Assembly: GCA_022448315.1 (NCBI GenBank)
Contig: JAKVCA010000019.1
Coordinates: forward strand, 122,098 to 186,097
DNA from: Pirellulaceae bacterium
GTDB lineage: Bacteria > Planctomycetota > Planctomycetia > Pirellulales > Pirellulaceae
Direction: 5' to 3'
Length of the DNA: 64,000 bases
This document shows, one piece after another, positions 1-8,153 of this stretch (the stretch's first letter is position 1; every line of letters starts with the position of its first letter). The notes beneath the pieces are model-generated. The model was not told where the DNA came from. It was given only the letters and a program-made list of their open reading frames with translations, and did no database searches. The position numbers were made by a program, and so were the translations under genes.

Positions 1-337
1 TTGCCGCGTTCGAGGCCTCACGCCCCTGATAGGCAGCTGCCAAATCGGTCACGTAGGCCAATTGGGTATTTGCGATCCTGATAACATCCCCCACCTGTAG
101 GGTGACATCCCCCTGAATCTTCTCCTCACCGACCTGAGTTCCATTGCGACTCTCGAGGTCCCGAAGGTACCAAGTTCCCTCGTCGGAAAATATTTCAGCA
201 TGCTGACGACTTGCCTGCTCGTCTTGAATCACAATTTGACTGGTATTCGCACGTCCAATCGTCACGCGACGCCCCGGAACCAACCGAAAAACGTCGGACC
301 ATTTCGTCCCATCGCGAATGACCAAATAGGCTAACAA
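1..337 (-). CDS. FHA-domain protein, N-terminal part (runs off left edge)
   Basis: The first 112 codons of a leftward gene. The translated piece is a forkhead-associated domain that starts almost at the N-terminus: it has the GR of the first conserved loop (VTIGRANTS), then SRQHA, then SRNGT, which are the phosphothreonine-binding landmarks of the family. FHA domains bind phosphothreonine peptides and usually sit in signalling or secretion proteins; the effector part lies outside the window, so the role cannot be named. No ATG fits the frame. I chose TTG at 337 because GGAG lies 6 nt upstream (complement of 344-347). The start is the least certain part. Confidence 0.8.
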   Translation of the reverse strand, partial: MLAYLVIRDGTKWSDVFRLVPGRRVTIGRANTSQIVIQDEQASRQHAEIFSDEGTWYLRDLESRNGTQVGEEKIQGDVTLQVGDVIRIANTQLAYVTDLAAAYQGREASNAA

Positions 338-652
338 AGGAATCTCCGAAGAATCATGGAGGCGATCGCTTAATTTGAAAGTACACTCTACCGGATGGAA
401 GACAGGAAAGGGGCGGTATCCCGATCGGAACGATTATAACCGCCACAAAATCTTGTATTTTTCGTTTGTCCCCCGTATTTTACGGTTTAGGGTCTCTGTA
501 CTGTAACTAGACTAGAGGTTGAATCTTCGACAAACCGCGCTGATTCTCGAGCTTCGCTTGGCTTGTTATTCTGCCAAAACGGGCTCACGGAACAGAGAAT
601 ATGGTGCGAAGTCGACTTTTTTGCTTGGCACCCACTGCAGGAGTGATGAACT
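338..652. other. Divergent intergenic region
   Basis: About 315 bases between the leftward FHA gene and the rightward DUF1598-type gene. It holds the candidate promoter listed at 453-481 and a ribosome-binding site AGGAG at 639-643. I see no repeat, RNA gene or credible small gene in it. Confidence 0.6.
453..481 (+). promoter_or_regulatory. Candidate sigma70-type promoter for the DUF1598-type gene
   Basis: TTGTAT at 453-458 and TATTTT at 476-481 with a 17-base spacer. The predicted start would leave a 5' leader of about 165 nt before the ATG at 653. The boxes match the general bacterial consensus only moderately, and planctomycete promoters are poorly defined. Confidence 0.35.
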
Positions 653-2056
653 ATGTCGAAAAGAATCGGCATGAAATCAATGTCGAATGCCGCAACTTGT
701 TGGTTCTTGAAAAGCCTACTCGTTGTCGCTTGTCTTTCCAGCTCGGCTTTCGCTGGAGGTAACAACAACGGTGGCATCGGGAACGGCGGTTTCAATTTCA
801 ACAATGTCGGCGGTGTAAAAATCGATGCAAACGGCATCATTCAAAACACCAGCGTCGAAGACCGCGCAAAGCTGATCGACTTTCTAAAACGATCGACCAA
901 GGCACCTGAGGGTGAACTTGGGAAAAAGACCGAGATCCGCATGGTTTCTCTGAAAGGTCTTGAAGCTGCAATTCAGAAAGCGAATGTGAAAGAACTCTAC
1001 GAGTTGCCAGCAGAAATTCGGTATCTCGCTGGACTTCAGCGGATTCAGTACATCTTTCTGTATCCCGAAAAGAACGACATCGTGATCGCCGGTCCTGCGG
1101 AAGGTTGGGAGTTCAACGACGAGGGTATCATGGTGGGCAAAACGACCCGTCGCCCCGTCCTCCAATTGGCCGACCTGATGACCTCACTACAAACAGCTCG
1201 CTCGGCGGGCGAAGGTCAAGGCATCAGCGTCTCCATCGACCCGACCCAGGAAGGCCGTCAGAGATACAGCCAATTTATGCGACAAGTTCGCGGCCTGTCT
1301 CCTCAGGTTCTCGCCGGTGCTCGACAAGCGATGGGTCCCCAGGAAATCAAGCTGACCGGTGTTCCCACCAATAGTCGCTACGCTCGCATCCTTGTTGCTG
1401 CTGATTATCAGATGAAGCGTCTCGCCATGGACCTGAAAGAGGCTCCTGTCGGGAACCTCCCTAGCTTCCTTGATCTCATGCAGAAACGTCGTTCCACAGT
1501 TTCGGCGAATGTCATGCCACGCTGGTGGCTGGCCTGCTCATACGAGCCAATCGCCAAGAGCGGTGACGGACTGGCTTTCGAAATCAAGGGGCAAGGCGTC
1601 AAGGCCATGACTGAAGATGAACTGGTCACAGCCGAGGGTGAAGTCGTTGGAACCGGTCGCAAGAACCCAATTGCCGAGCAATGGGCCAACCAGATGACTG
1701 AAAAATACGACGAACTGAGCGTCGCTGAGACGATCTTTGGAGAACTTCGAAACATCATGGACATGAGCGTCGTTGGTGCTCTCGTGGTTCGTGAGGAGAT
1801 GCTACGAAAAGTTAATCTGGAACTGCCCGTCTTGACCGGTGAAGTCGAGTTGGACACGCCGGATTGGCCAACCCCTCGAGCTGTAGACACCCAGTGCAGC
1901 TTCATGAAAGTCGGTCGGAATACCGTGGTTACCGCCTCGGGTGGTGTCCTCGTCGATTCGTGGGGCGTTGCTGACAAGCAAGAAGAAAGTCCCATGGTCG
2001 GACTGGTCCGCACTCAAGCAGATGCAGATGGCATGAGCCGCTGGTGGTGGAACTAG
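653..2056 (+). CDS. Secreted DUF1598-type planctomycete protein
   Basis: A 467-residue protein with a long N-terminal signal peptide (hydrophobic core LLVVACLSS, likely cleavage after AFA, about residue 34), then a Gly/Asn-rich stretch (GGNNNGGIGNGG) and a soluble body. The body resembles the planctomycete family known as DUF1598, whose function is not known. It contains many predicted helices and no recognisable catalytic motif. The C-terminus ends in three tryptophans and an asparagine. The ATG at 653 is preceded by AGGAG with 9 nt spacing. The gene is monocistronic: it has its own upstream region and a strong terminator 27 bases after the stop. Export is well supported; the family name is from memory of the sequence style. 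Confidence 0.85.
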   Translation: MSKRIGMKSMSNAATCWFLKSLLVVACLSSSAFAGGNNNGGIGNGGFNFNNVGGVKIDANGIIQNTSVEDRAKLIDFLKRSTKAPEGELGKKTEIRMVSLKGLEAAIQKANVKELYELPAEIRYLAGLQRIQYIFLYPEKNDIVIAGPAEGWEFNDEGIMVGKTTRRPVLQLADLMTSLQTARSAGEGQGISVSIDPTQEGRQRYSQFMRQVRGLSPQVLAGARQAMGPQEIKLTGVPTNSRYARILVAADYQMKRLAMDLKEAPVGNLPSFLDLMQKRRSTVSANVMPRWWLACSYEPIAKSGDGLAFEIKGQGVKAMTEDELVTAEGEVVGTGRKNPIAEQWANQMTEKYDELSVAETIFGELRNIMDMSVVGALVVREEMLRKVNLELPVLTGEVELDTPDWPTPRAVDTQCSFMKVGRNTVVTASGGVLVDSWGVADKQEESPMVGLVRTQADADGMSRWWWN

Positions 2057-2082
2057 TCCTACCTGCTTCGCCAAGCAAAATC

Positions 2083-2116
2083 AAAAAACACCCGTGGGAA
2101 ACCGCGGGTGTTTTTT
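2083..2116 (+). terminator. Rho-independent terminator with GAAA tetraloop
   Basis: A stem of nine pairs (CACCCGTGG with CCGCGGGTG, one G-T pair) closed by a GAAA loop and flanked by an A run and a run of six T. It lies 27 bases after the stop of the DUF1598-type gene. The A run makes it able to act in both directions, so it may also stop leftward transcripts from the methyltransferase gene. Confidence 0.9.
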
Positions 2117-2294
2117 CGTTTCCCCCTAAACATAAAAGCCACTGGCACGATAACCACTGAGAATGCACTCCGGCTTCCTCAGCATGGTGTGAGACCGTCA
2201 GACAAATTCAGGTCGGCTTTTAACCGGGCTTGCCTGTTCACTGAAACCCGAAGACGATTCCACTTGACTCAGCACATCTTCGTCACAAAGGACT

Positions 2295-2846
2295 TCAGCT
2301 TGCTGCTTCAAGCTTGAGCAGCCTTTCTTTCAGATTGATTCCCTGAGGCGCACTGAATCCCCCCATGCGGCCTCCACAACTGACCACACGGTGGCACGGA
2401 ATCAGGAGAGGAACTTTATTCTTTGCCATGATGTTTCCCACCGCCCTGTAAGCGCGAGGAGAGCCTGCACTTGCGGCCAGTTGTTGGTAAGTCAAAGTCT
2501 TTCCTCGTGGAATCGCGTGGCAGGCACGGAGGACTTTTTTCTGAAAAGGAGTCGTGGCGTGCACATGAACCGGCACTCTGCTGAGGTCGACATGGCCACC
2601 CTTCAAGAAGTCCTGAATGTCATTTTCCACTTTGCGCGCGAACGTCTTCACCTTACCAGGCAGATCGGCCTCGAACACATCCACTTTCAGGTGCTTGGAC
2701 TCCTTGACCAAATGGTTCTGGCAACGCTTCAGATCGACGCAGCCCATCGCCAGGGTCCAGACCAAACCTTGATCTAGATACAGACCAATCCAGCCGATTG
2801 GAGATTCGAACAGATGCTGCCAAACGGGGGAATTTTCTTCTGTCAT
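2295..2846 (-). CDS. ogt: Methylated-DNA--protein-cysteine methyltransferase
   Basis: A 183-residue DNA repair protein that takes alkyl groups from O6-alkylguanine (and O4-alkylthymine) onto its own cysteine, a suicide reaction. The C-terminal half carries the family signature PCHRVV at residues 150-155 with acceptor Cys151, the helix-turn-helix region TYQQLAASAGSPRAYRAVG (residues 119-137, including the arginine finger RAVG), and the GGFSAP loop after the active site. Length is typical of Ogt/MGT single-domain proteins; there is no Ada regulatory domain. It stands alone between a rightward gene and an unrelated rightward gene, so it is probably transcribed by itself. The catalytic residues are all present. 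Confidence 0.95.
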   Translation of the reverse strand: MTEENSPVWQHLFESPIGWIGLYLDQGLVWTLAMGCVDLKRCQNHLVKESKHLKVDVFEADLPGKVKTFARKVENDIQDFLKGGHVDLSRVPVHVHATTPFQKKVLRACHAIPRGKTLTYQQLAASAGSPRAYRAVGNIMAKNKVPLLIPCHRVVSCGGRMGGFSAPQGINLKERLLKLEAAS

Positions 2847-3196
2847 TTCAGACCTACCATGGACGGTTCTGCCTGAGTCGCATTTCCGAGACCACGACCC
2901 AGGATCCGAATAATCATTTCATCTAACGGCTTCAAAGCCGAAGTAAATTCATCGCCGCGCCGGGCGACAAATTTCGACAACACGACTAAAATACGTAGGG
3001 ATCGCAAACCGCGTCACGGTTCAAGAAGTTCAACGAGTCCGAGGGCTGGGCCCCATAAAAATCATGGCAATACTCTCACAACGAATCTGACTTCGCTTGA
3101 ACACGTCGCAAATCGAAGCGTATTATCATAACTTGGATCACTCCGTCAGGCATCGCGATGACACCTTGCCTAAGATACGGATACGAGGAGATCACC
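2847..3196. other. Intergenic region with one candidate promoter
   Basis: About 350 bases between the divergent ogt gene and the next rightward gene. It holds the promoter candidate at 3097-3126. I see no RNA gene, repeat or small coding region. Confidence 0.5.
3097..3126 (+). promoter_or_regulatory. Candidate promoter for the unknown 247-residue protein
   Basis: TTGAAC at 3097-3102, an 18-base spacer, then TATTAT at 3121-3126. The predicted transcript would begin about 65 nt before the GTG start at 3197. Confidence 0.45.
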
Positions 3197-3940
3197 GTGT
3201 CACATTTTGGTTCCTACAGCGATGATTTTTACGTCAATATGCACCTGAATACCGAAATGGAACTCCCATCGAATCGCGACACGGTCCTGCATTTTTTTGA
3301 ACAGCTTCAAAAGTACTATCCCACGATGCGAAATTTCTACGGTCGTGAGCGGGGTGAGTATGTCCTCGAGGAAGATAAAGACCTGGGCTATTACCGATGG
3401 GCGACGGTTGAACCGAAACGTGTCTCTTCAGGTTATGTGAACCCGGCAGAACTTCAAGTTGCCATCGATCAGTGCCTGAATATCTTGGACCTTGTCCCGC
3501 ATACGCTCTCGATGAGCCCGTTGGACTGTGAGTCCCTGAACATCATGTATGGGTTCGACTACACTTATCGCGGGAATCAGAACGAAGTCGTTGCTGAAAC
3601 GTTGGGCCTGCCTCCCGCGTTCGCCAAGCTGAACGAACTGCCGGAAGCTTCACTACTTTGCCAAGAGCCTAATGTGCAGTTTTCTTTGGATTCCGACTGC
3701 CGGACCCAGGTCCGTATCGGTGTCGAAACTCGTACAACCGCCTACCATATTCGCAACGGAGAATTCCCTGAAGAACAGTTGAGCGTATACCTTACGGTTC
3801 GAAGATACGGCAGTTTGGACCCAGGTGAAACTTACGTCTCAGCCATTCAGCAACTCGCGGAAACCTGTCAGAGCTTGATGGAGAGCTACTTGATCGAAAA
3901 TATCCTGCTTCCTCTTAAGCAGAGAATTTCAATTCAGTAA
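3197..3940 (+). CDS. Conserved-looking hypothetical protein, 247 residues
   Basis: I do not recognise this family. The GTG at 3197 is chosen because GAGGAG (3185-3190) lies 6 nt upstream; an ATG at 3158 in the same frame has no ribosome-binding site. The protein is soluble, with no signal peptide or membrane segment, rich in aromatic and acidic residues, and mixed alpha/beta in appearance. Its N-terminal part (YVNMHLNTEMELPSNRDTVL) followed by a C-terminal YLTVRRYGSL strand suggests a cytoplasmic alpha/beta protein, possibly a two-part fold. There is no catalytic motif I can name. Codon use looks like that of its neighbours, and the good promoter and ribosome-binding site argue that it is expressed. 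Confidence 0.8.
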   Translation: MSHFGSYSDDFYVNMHLNTEMELPSNRDTVLHFFEQLQKYYPTMRNFYGRERGEYVLEEDKDLGYYRWATVEPKRVSSGYVNPAELQVAIDQCLNILDLVPHTLSMSPLDCESLNIMYGFDYTYRGNQNEVVAETLGLPPAFAKLNELPEASLLCQEPNVQFSLDSDCRTQVRIGVETRTTAYHIRNGEFPEEQLSVYLTVRRYGSLDPGETYVSAIQQLAETCQSLMESYLIENILLPLKQRISIQ

Positions 3941-4008
3941 CCGGAGGTTGCTGGTGATGGCCAGAGCCTGTTGCTTGCCGCAGATCGGATGATCTCGAAT
4001 CCGCGACG

Positions 4009-5079
4009 CTAGAAGGATTTTGCTGAATGGTTGGCTCGCTTGGTGATCAGTCTAAAGAACCACTCTGGTGAACCATGTCGAAGCTGATCGACGATCACCG
4101 CGACGATGATGATGCCACCGATCATGATCAGCGTATAGGTATTCGGAATCTGGAGCTGTGTACAGCCACTGCGGATCACGGTGATGATCAACGCGCCGAT
4201 CATGGTCCCCAAAATCGAGCCTCGGCCACCGGCGAGGCTACCCCCACCGAGCACGACTGCCGCGATGATCTCCAGCTCTTTGCCAGTACCATCATTCGGA
4301 TTGCCATTCTTGACATTGGCAAAGTAGAGCAGGCCTCCCATCGCGATAAAAAAACCGGCCAGCGAGTAAGTCGCGATGCGAGTCAGTGGAATATTGACGC
4401 CGCAAAGTCGAGCGGTCGACTCACTGGAACCCATCGCAAAAACATTGCGCCCGAAAACCGTGTAACGCAGCAGCCCAGCCACCAACAGGCCCAAGACGAC
4501 CGCGATGATAACGCTCGTGGGAATCGCCCCTAATCCCGGTACACTGATCGGCACTAAATACTGATCCACATTGCGGCCGGTGTAACACAGGCTCATCCAG
4601 TCAGGAATATTTTCACTTGGCGCATAAACGGTCGACTCCTTCGCCAAGATTTGTCCAATCCCCAGAAAAATCGTCATGGTTCCGAGCGTAACAATAAACG
4701 GCACCACGTTCGTCATGCTAATCAGAAGCCCATTGATCAGGCCACATAGAACACCGGTCGATACCATGAGCACCAATGCTATCGACACCCAGACTGCAAA
4801 ATTAGTCGAATCAGGTAAGACCTTAAGCATCACGGCTAGCACCGTACCGCAAAGCGTCAGCGCCGTTCCGGCGGAGAGATCAATTCCGCCAGCAATGATG
4901 ATCATCGTCATGCCGAACGCGGGCACGGCGATCAGCGATGCGTTACTCATGATCCCGCGCCAATTGTAAGCGCTTAAAAATTTCCCCTGCCCCCAACGCA
5001 TGTCGGCCAACGTGAAAAGCAGAACCACAACCACAAAAGCGAGAAACGGAAAGAGCTGCCACAAAAGTTTCTTGATCAT
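4009..5079 (-). CDS. Sugar ABC transporter permease (RbsC family)
   Basis: A 356-residue inner-membrane permease of the ribose/xylose/galactose (branched-chain-permease-like) family. It has about ten hydrophobic segments, beginning FLAFVVVVLLFTLADMRWGQ, and the family motif GGIDLSAGTALTL around residue 65. A second conserved block, AAVVLGGGSLAGGRGSILGT near residue 275, matches the cytoplasmic loop that contacts the ATPase. It is the last gene of a three-gene operon, 66 bases after the ATPase gene. The permease forms a dimer with the double ATPase and takes sugar from the binding protein. The substrate cannot be told from sequence; ribose, xylose or inositol are all possible. Confidence 0.93.
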   Translation of the reverse strand: MIKKLLWQLFPFLAFVVVVLLFTLADMRWGQGKFLSAYNWRGIMSNASLIAVPAFGMTMIIIAGGIDLSAGTALTLCGTVLAVMLKVLPDSTNFAVWVSIALVLMVSTGVLCGLINGLLISMTNVVPFIVTLGTMTIFLGIGQILAKESTVYAPSENIPDWMSLCYTGRNVDQYLVPISVPGLGAIPTSVIIAVVLGLLVAGLLRYTVFGRNVFAMGSSESTARLCGVNIPLTRIATYSLAGFFIAMGGLLYFANVKNGNPNDGTGKELEIIAAVVLGGGSLAGGRGSILGTMIGALIITVIRSGCTQLQIPNTYTLIMIGGIIIVAVIVDQLRHGSPEWFFRLITKRANHSAKSF

Positions 5080-5145
5080 GTCAACGCATTACCAGGATAT
5101 TATTCGTTTGAAATCAACGACGGCGATGATGTGATGCTTGCATCA

Positions 5146-6630
5146 TTACGCGATGGCTGCCACCATCACTTCATCTTCCGTCCAATCCGCCGCGGCTCGA
5201 ACCTCTTTCATTTCACCTCGAGCCATCACGCCAATCCGATCACAGACCGCCAACAACTCAGGGAGGTACGAACTCACAAAAACCACGGTTCGACCTTGGG
5301 ACGCGAGACCACCCATCATTCGATAAATCTCGGCCTTGGTCCCCACATCAATTCCCTTGGTCGGCTCATCCATCAAGAGGATCTCCGCCTCTTGGTGCAA
5401 AATCCGAGCGATCGCCACCTTCTGTTGGTTTCCGCCAGATAGCTCCGCCACCGCTTGATGCGAAGAATGGGCTTTAACTTCCATCCGCTTAATGAGATCC
5501 TCGGCGACCCGATCTCGCTTCGCGTAACGCAGTAAACCCATCCACGTGTATTTTTTCAGATTCCCGAGCGTGATGTTTTCACCGATCGACAAATCCTGCG
5601 CCAGTCCCTCGCCTTTCCGGTCCTCTGAGAGCAAACCCAATCCAGCCCTCATTCTCATTCCCACCGACGCATAGACCCGTCTTCCATCCACCCTCACCTC
5701 GCCACCATCGTTGGGATCGAGGCCGAACAGTGCACGACATAGCTCGGTGCGACCCGAGCCGACCAGTCCGGCCACACCAAAAATCTCTCCCTCACGCAAT
5801 TCGACGCTGACCTGCCGGGGATACGGGTCACCCTGCAAATGGCGCACGGATACTCGCTTTTGACCCGGCTGGTGAGGCACGACCGGAAAAAGGTCATCAA
5901 CATTCCGTCCCACCATCTTCGAAACAATTTCGGGGTCGGTCACATCGTCAATACGTCCCGAGTCGACATGTCTTCCATCTCGCAACACGGAATAAACATC
6001 GGCGACTCTTCGAACTTCTTCTAAAAAGTGACTGATATAGACCAGCCCCAGTCCTCGTTGCTTGAGCCTCTCAATAATCTCAAACAAACGCTGAACGTCG
6101 CGTTGAGGAAGCGAGCTTGTCGGCTCGTCAAAAAGAATCATCTTGGCGTCACTCGCCAGTGCTCTTGCCACTTCGATCAGTTGCTGCGTCGCGACAGATT
6201 GCTCGCCCACAATTTCAGTAGGCGCCAGGTCTGCAAGTCCCACATCATCGAGAGCCTGTCGCACTCGATCCCGCTGGCGCTCGCGAATCAGCAAGCCTCC
6301 GACGCTTCCCCGTAGTCCCAGGAGTATATTGTCCTCCACCGACAAGTCAGGAGCGAGATTGAGCTCTTGGTAGATCATGGCAATGCCTGCCTCTCGAGCC
6401 GCTTGTGGCCCGCGAGGCAAGTAAGACTTGCCTTCGATCTTGATGGAGCCGGCATCCGCGCGATGAGCGCCGCTAAGTACTTTAAGCAGAGTGCTCTTGC
6501 CCGCACCGTTTTCCCCAATCAGCGCGAGGACTTCCCCCGCTTGAACAACCAGCGTAACGTCGTCCAACGCTTGGGTCGGCCCAAACCGTTTGCTGATTCC
6601 TCGCATTTCAAGGAGTGCAGATGCCGGCAT
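5146..6630 (-). CDS. Sugar ABC transporter ATP-binding protein, two ABC domains (RbsA family)
   Basis: A 494-residue cytoplasmic ATPase made of two fused ABC domains. The first has a full Walker A (GENGAGKST, about residues 38-46) and Walker B (MILFDEPTSSL) but the degenerate signature usual in RbsA/MglA. The second has a degenerate P-loop (GLVGSGRTE, about residue 292) with a perfect signature LSGGNQQK near residue 400 and Walker B ILLMDEPTKGID. This asymmetry is the family norm: one composite site hydrolyses ATP. It sits between the binding protein (18 bases upstream) and the permease. The start at 6630 gives normal length; its ribosome-binding site is weak, which fits translation from the upstream cistron. 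Confidence 0.95.
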   Translation of the reverse strand: MPASALLEMRGISKRFGPTQALDDVTLVVQAGEVLALIGENGAGKSTLLKVLSGAHRADAGSIKIEGKSYLPRGPQAAREAGIAMIYQELNLAPDLSVEDNILLGLRGSVGGLLIRERQRDRVRQALDDVGLADLAPTEIVGEQSVATQQLIEVARALASDAKMILFDEPTSSLPQRDVQRLFEIIERLKQRGLGLVYISHFLEEVRRVADVYSVLRDGRHVDSGRIDDVTDPEIVSKMVGRNVDDLFPVVPHQPGQKRVSVRHLQGDPYPRQVSVELREGEIFGVAGLVGSGRTELCRALFGLDPNDGGEVRVDGRRVYASVGMRMRAGLGLLSEDRKGEGLAQDLSIGENITLGNLKKYTWMGLLRYAKRDRVAEDLIKRMEVKAHSSHQAVAELSGGNQQKVAIARILHQEAEILLMDEPTKGIDVGTKAEIYRMMGGLASQGRTVVFVSSYLPELLAVCDRIGVMARGEMKEVRAAADWTEDEVMVAAIA

Positions 6631-6648
6631 GCTTCGAGCTCGATTCCA

Positions 6649-7707
6649 TTACTCAACGATCGAGGGCTTAAGTAATTCTTGAGTCCGCTCGTCATTCATA
6701 TTCCCAGGCGTCGCGACATATTCGCCTGTCGAGATGAATGCCTCGGCGTCAGCACCGCCGATCGCCGCGACCAATGTCTTCACCGATTGGTAACCCATTT
6801 GTACCGGGTCCTGCAGGATGATGCCGCTGCAGGAGCCATCTTGCATCGCCTCAATGAGGGCATCACTCGGGTCAAAAGCGATGAACTTGACCTTCTCGTT
6901 CAAGCCAGCGTCACGCAGTGCTTCCAGCGTTCCATTCGCATTCGGTTCACAGACCGCAAAGATTCCCTTCAGCTCTTCGCCATGCAACTGCAGTAACTGA
7001 CCCACCTTCTCTTTGGAGGCCGTGGCGTTGTCACCTCCACGTTCATCCGACGAAACCACCGTGATGTTGGGGTACTTTTTCAATCCATCCAGGAAGCCTT
7101 GTTCGCGTTGCTCAGTGCTCTCGCTGCCTGCGATGTACCGCAACAAAATGACGTTACCTTCTTCGCTAATCGCTTTCGCCATCTCTTCGGCGGCCAGGAT
7201 CCCGCCCCTGTAATTGTCGGTCGCGACATAGCTGACGATCTCCGGCCCTTCATCCAGACCACTGTCAAAAATCACGACGGGCACACCTTCGCCAATCGCT
7301 TCGTTCACCGCGTCCACCAAACCACCCTTTTGGTTTGGTGCGAGAACAATTCCGTCCACTTGGGAAGTAATCATGCTCTTGACCACTTCGATCTGACTCC
7401 CCGTGTCGCTCTCAACGACCGGCCCACGCCAGATGATCTCGACATTCCCTAATTCACTCGCTGCTTTCTCCGCACCAAAGTGAACCGACTTCCAAAACTC
7501 GTGGCTGGTTCCCTTGGGAATCACCGCGAGACGGAGTTTGGCTTCGGTCGATCCGCCAGTGGTCGCTCCCGTATCCTGAGAATCGCCGCAGCCCACCAAG
7601 CCAAACAGGGACACACCCACGCACGCCATCAGGAGATGAGCGGTCTTATGCGACCATTTCAAAGAAGCTCTTCTCGGACGTTGAGCGAGTAAATTCGCGA
7701 AAAGCAT
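6649..7707 (-). CDS. Sugar-binding lipoprotein of the ABC transporter (RbsB family)
   Basis: A 352-residue periplasmic binding protein of the ribose/LacI-like fold. The N-terminus has basic residues, a hydrophobic stretch and a lipobox LVGC, about residue 40, so it should be lipid-anchored. The mature part starts KLRLAVIPKGTSHEFWKSV, the usual first strand and sugar-contacting aromatic of type I sugar-binding proteins, followed by DGIVLAPNQ and GVPVVIFDSGLD strands. It is first in the transporter operon, as usual, giving the most abundant product. No transcriptional regulator gene is adjacent, but an inverted repeat at 7833-7882 lies upstream of it. Confidence 0.95.
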   Translation of the reverse strand: MLFANLLAQRPRRASLKWSHKTAHLLMACVGVSLFGLVGCGDSQDTGATTGGSTEAKLRLAVIPKGTSHEFWKSVHFGAEKAASELGNVEIIWRGPVVESDTGSQIEVVKSMITSQVDGIVLAPNQKGGLVDAVNEAIGEGVPVVIFDSGLDEGPEIVSYVATDNYRGGILAAEEMAKAISEEGNVILLRYIAGSESTEQREQGFLDGLKKYPNITVVSSDERGGDNATASKEKVGQLLQLHGEELKGIFAVCEPNANGTLEALRDAGLNEKVKFIAFDPSDALIEAMQDGSCSGIILQDPVQMGYQSVKTLVAAIGGADAEAFISTGEYVATPGNMNDERTQELLKPSIVE

Positions 7708-8153
7708 AGAGAATACTCCATAGACTGAAACAGGGGACGGATACGTGAAAAGACGGGGGTCATGGAACCGGGTACGCCGGTCGCGGCTTCAGTTCAACGC
7801 CGTATGTTAACACGCCGTAAGACGCTTCGGTAGCTAGCAAGACACCCCACGCAGGCGAAGAAGCCCAAGTGCTATTGCTAGCGTTATGGGCGCGGAAGTA
7901 AATCAACATAGGCCCTGTTACCGGTTCACAGTACACTTGGCCCCGTATGTCGATTCCTCTTCACCCGTTGACTTTGACGTTGTGAACACCGTTTTTCGAT
8001 TGCCCTGACCAAGACTCAACAGCGGTCGCCAGGCGTCGGAAAAATTTTGGGGTGGAAATGAACCACAGTGACATGACCAAGAGGGTTTGTTGCTGAGCTT
8101 GGTCGCTCCATCGCCACGATGGTCCACCGGTTTCCATTACGGAAGGAACAGGG
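7708..8153. other. Divergent intergenic region with inverted repeat
   Basis: About 446 bases separate the leftward sugar transporter operon from the rightward YhaO/YhaN-like pair. The only structure I see is the spaced inverted repeat at 7833-7882. No convincing promoter boxes or small genes were found. Confidence 0.5.
7833..7882. promoter_or_regulatory. Spaced inverted repeat, possible operator of the sugar transporter
   Basis: GCTAGCAA at 7833-7840 and its exact reverse complement TTGCTAGC at 7875-7882. Each arm contains the palindrome GCTAGC and the arm centres are 42 bases apart, about four helical turns. It lies 126-175 bases upstream of the binding-protein start. An operator pair bridged by a dimeric or tetrameric regulator would look like this; no regulator gene is nearby. 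Confidence 0.35.

Noticed and set aside
2108..2317. Rightward open frame after the DUF1598-type terminator
   Set aside because: It begins inside the terminator and overlaps the end of ogt; no ribosome-binding site.
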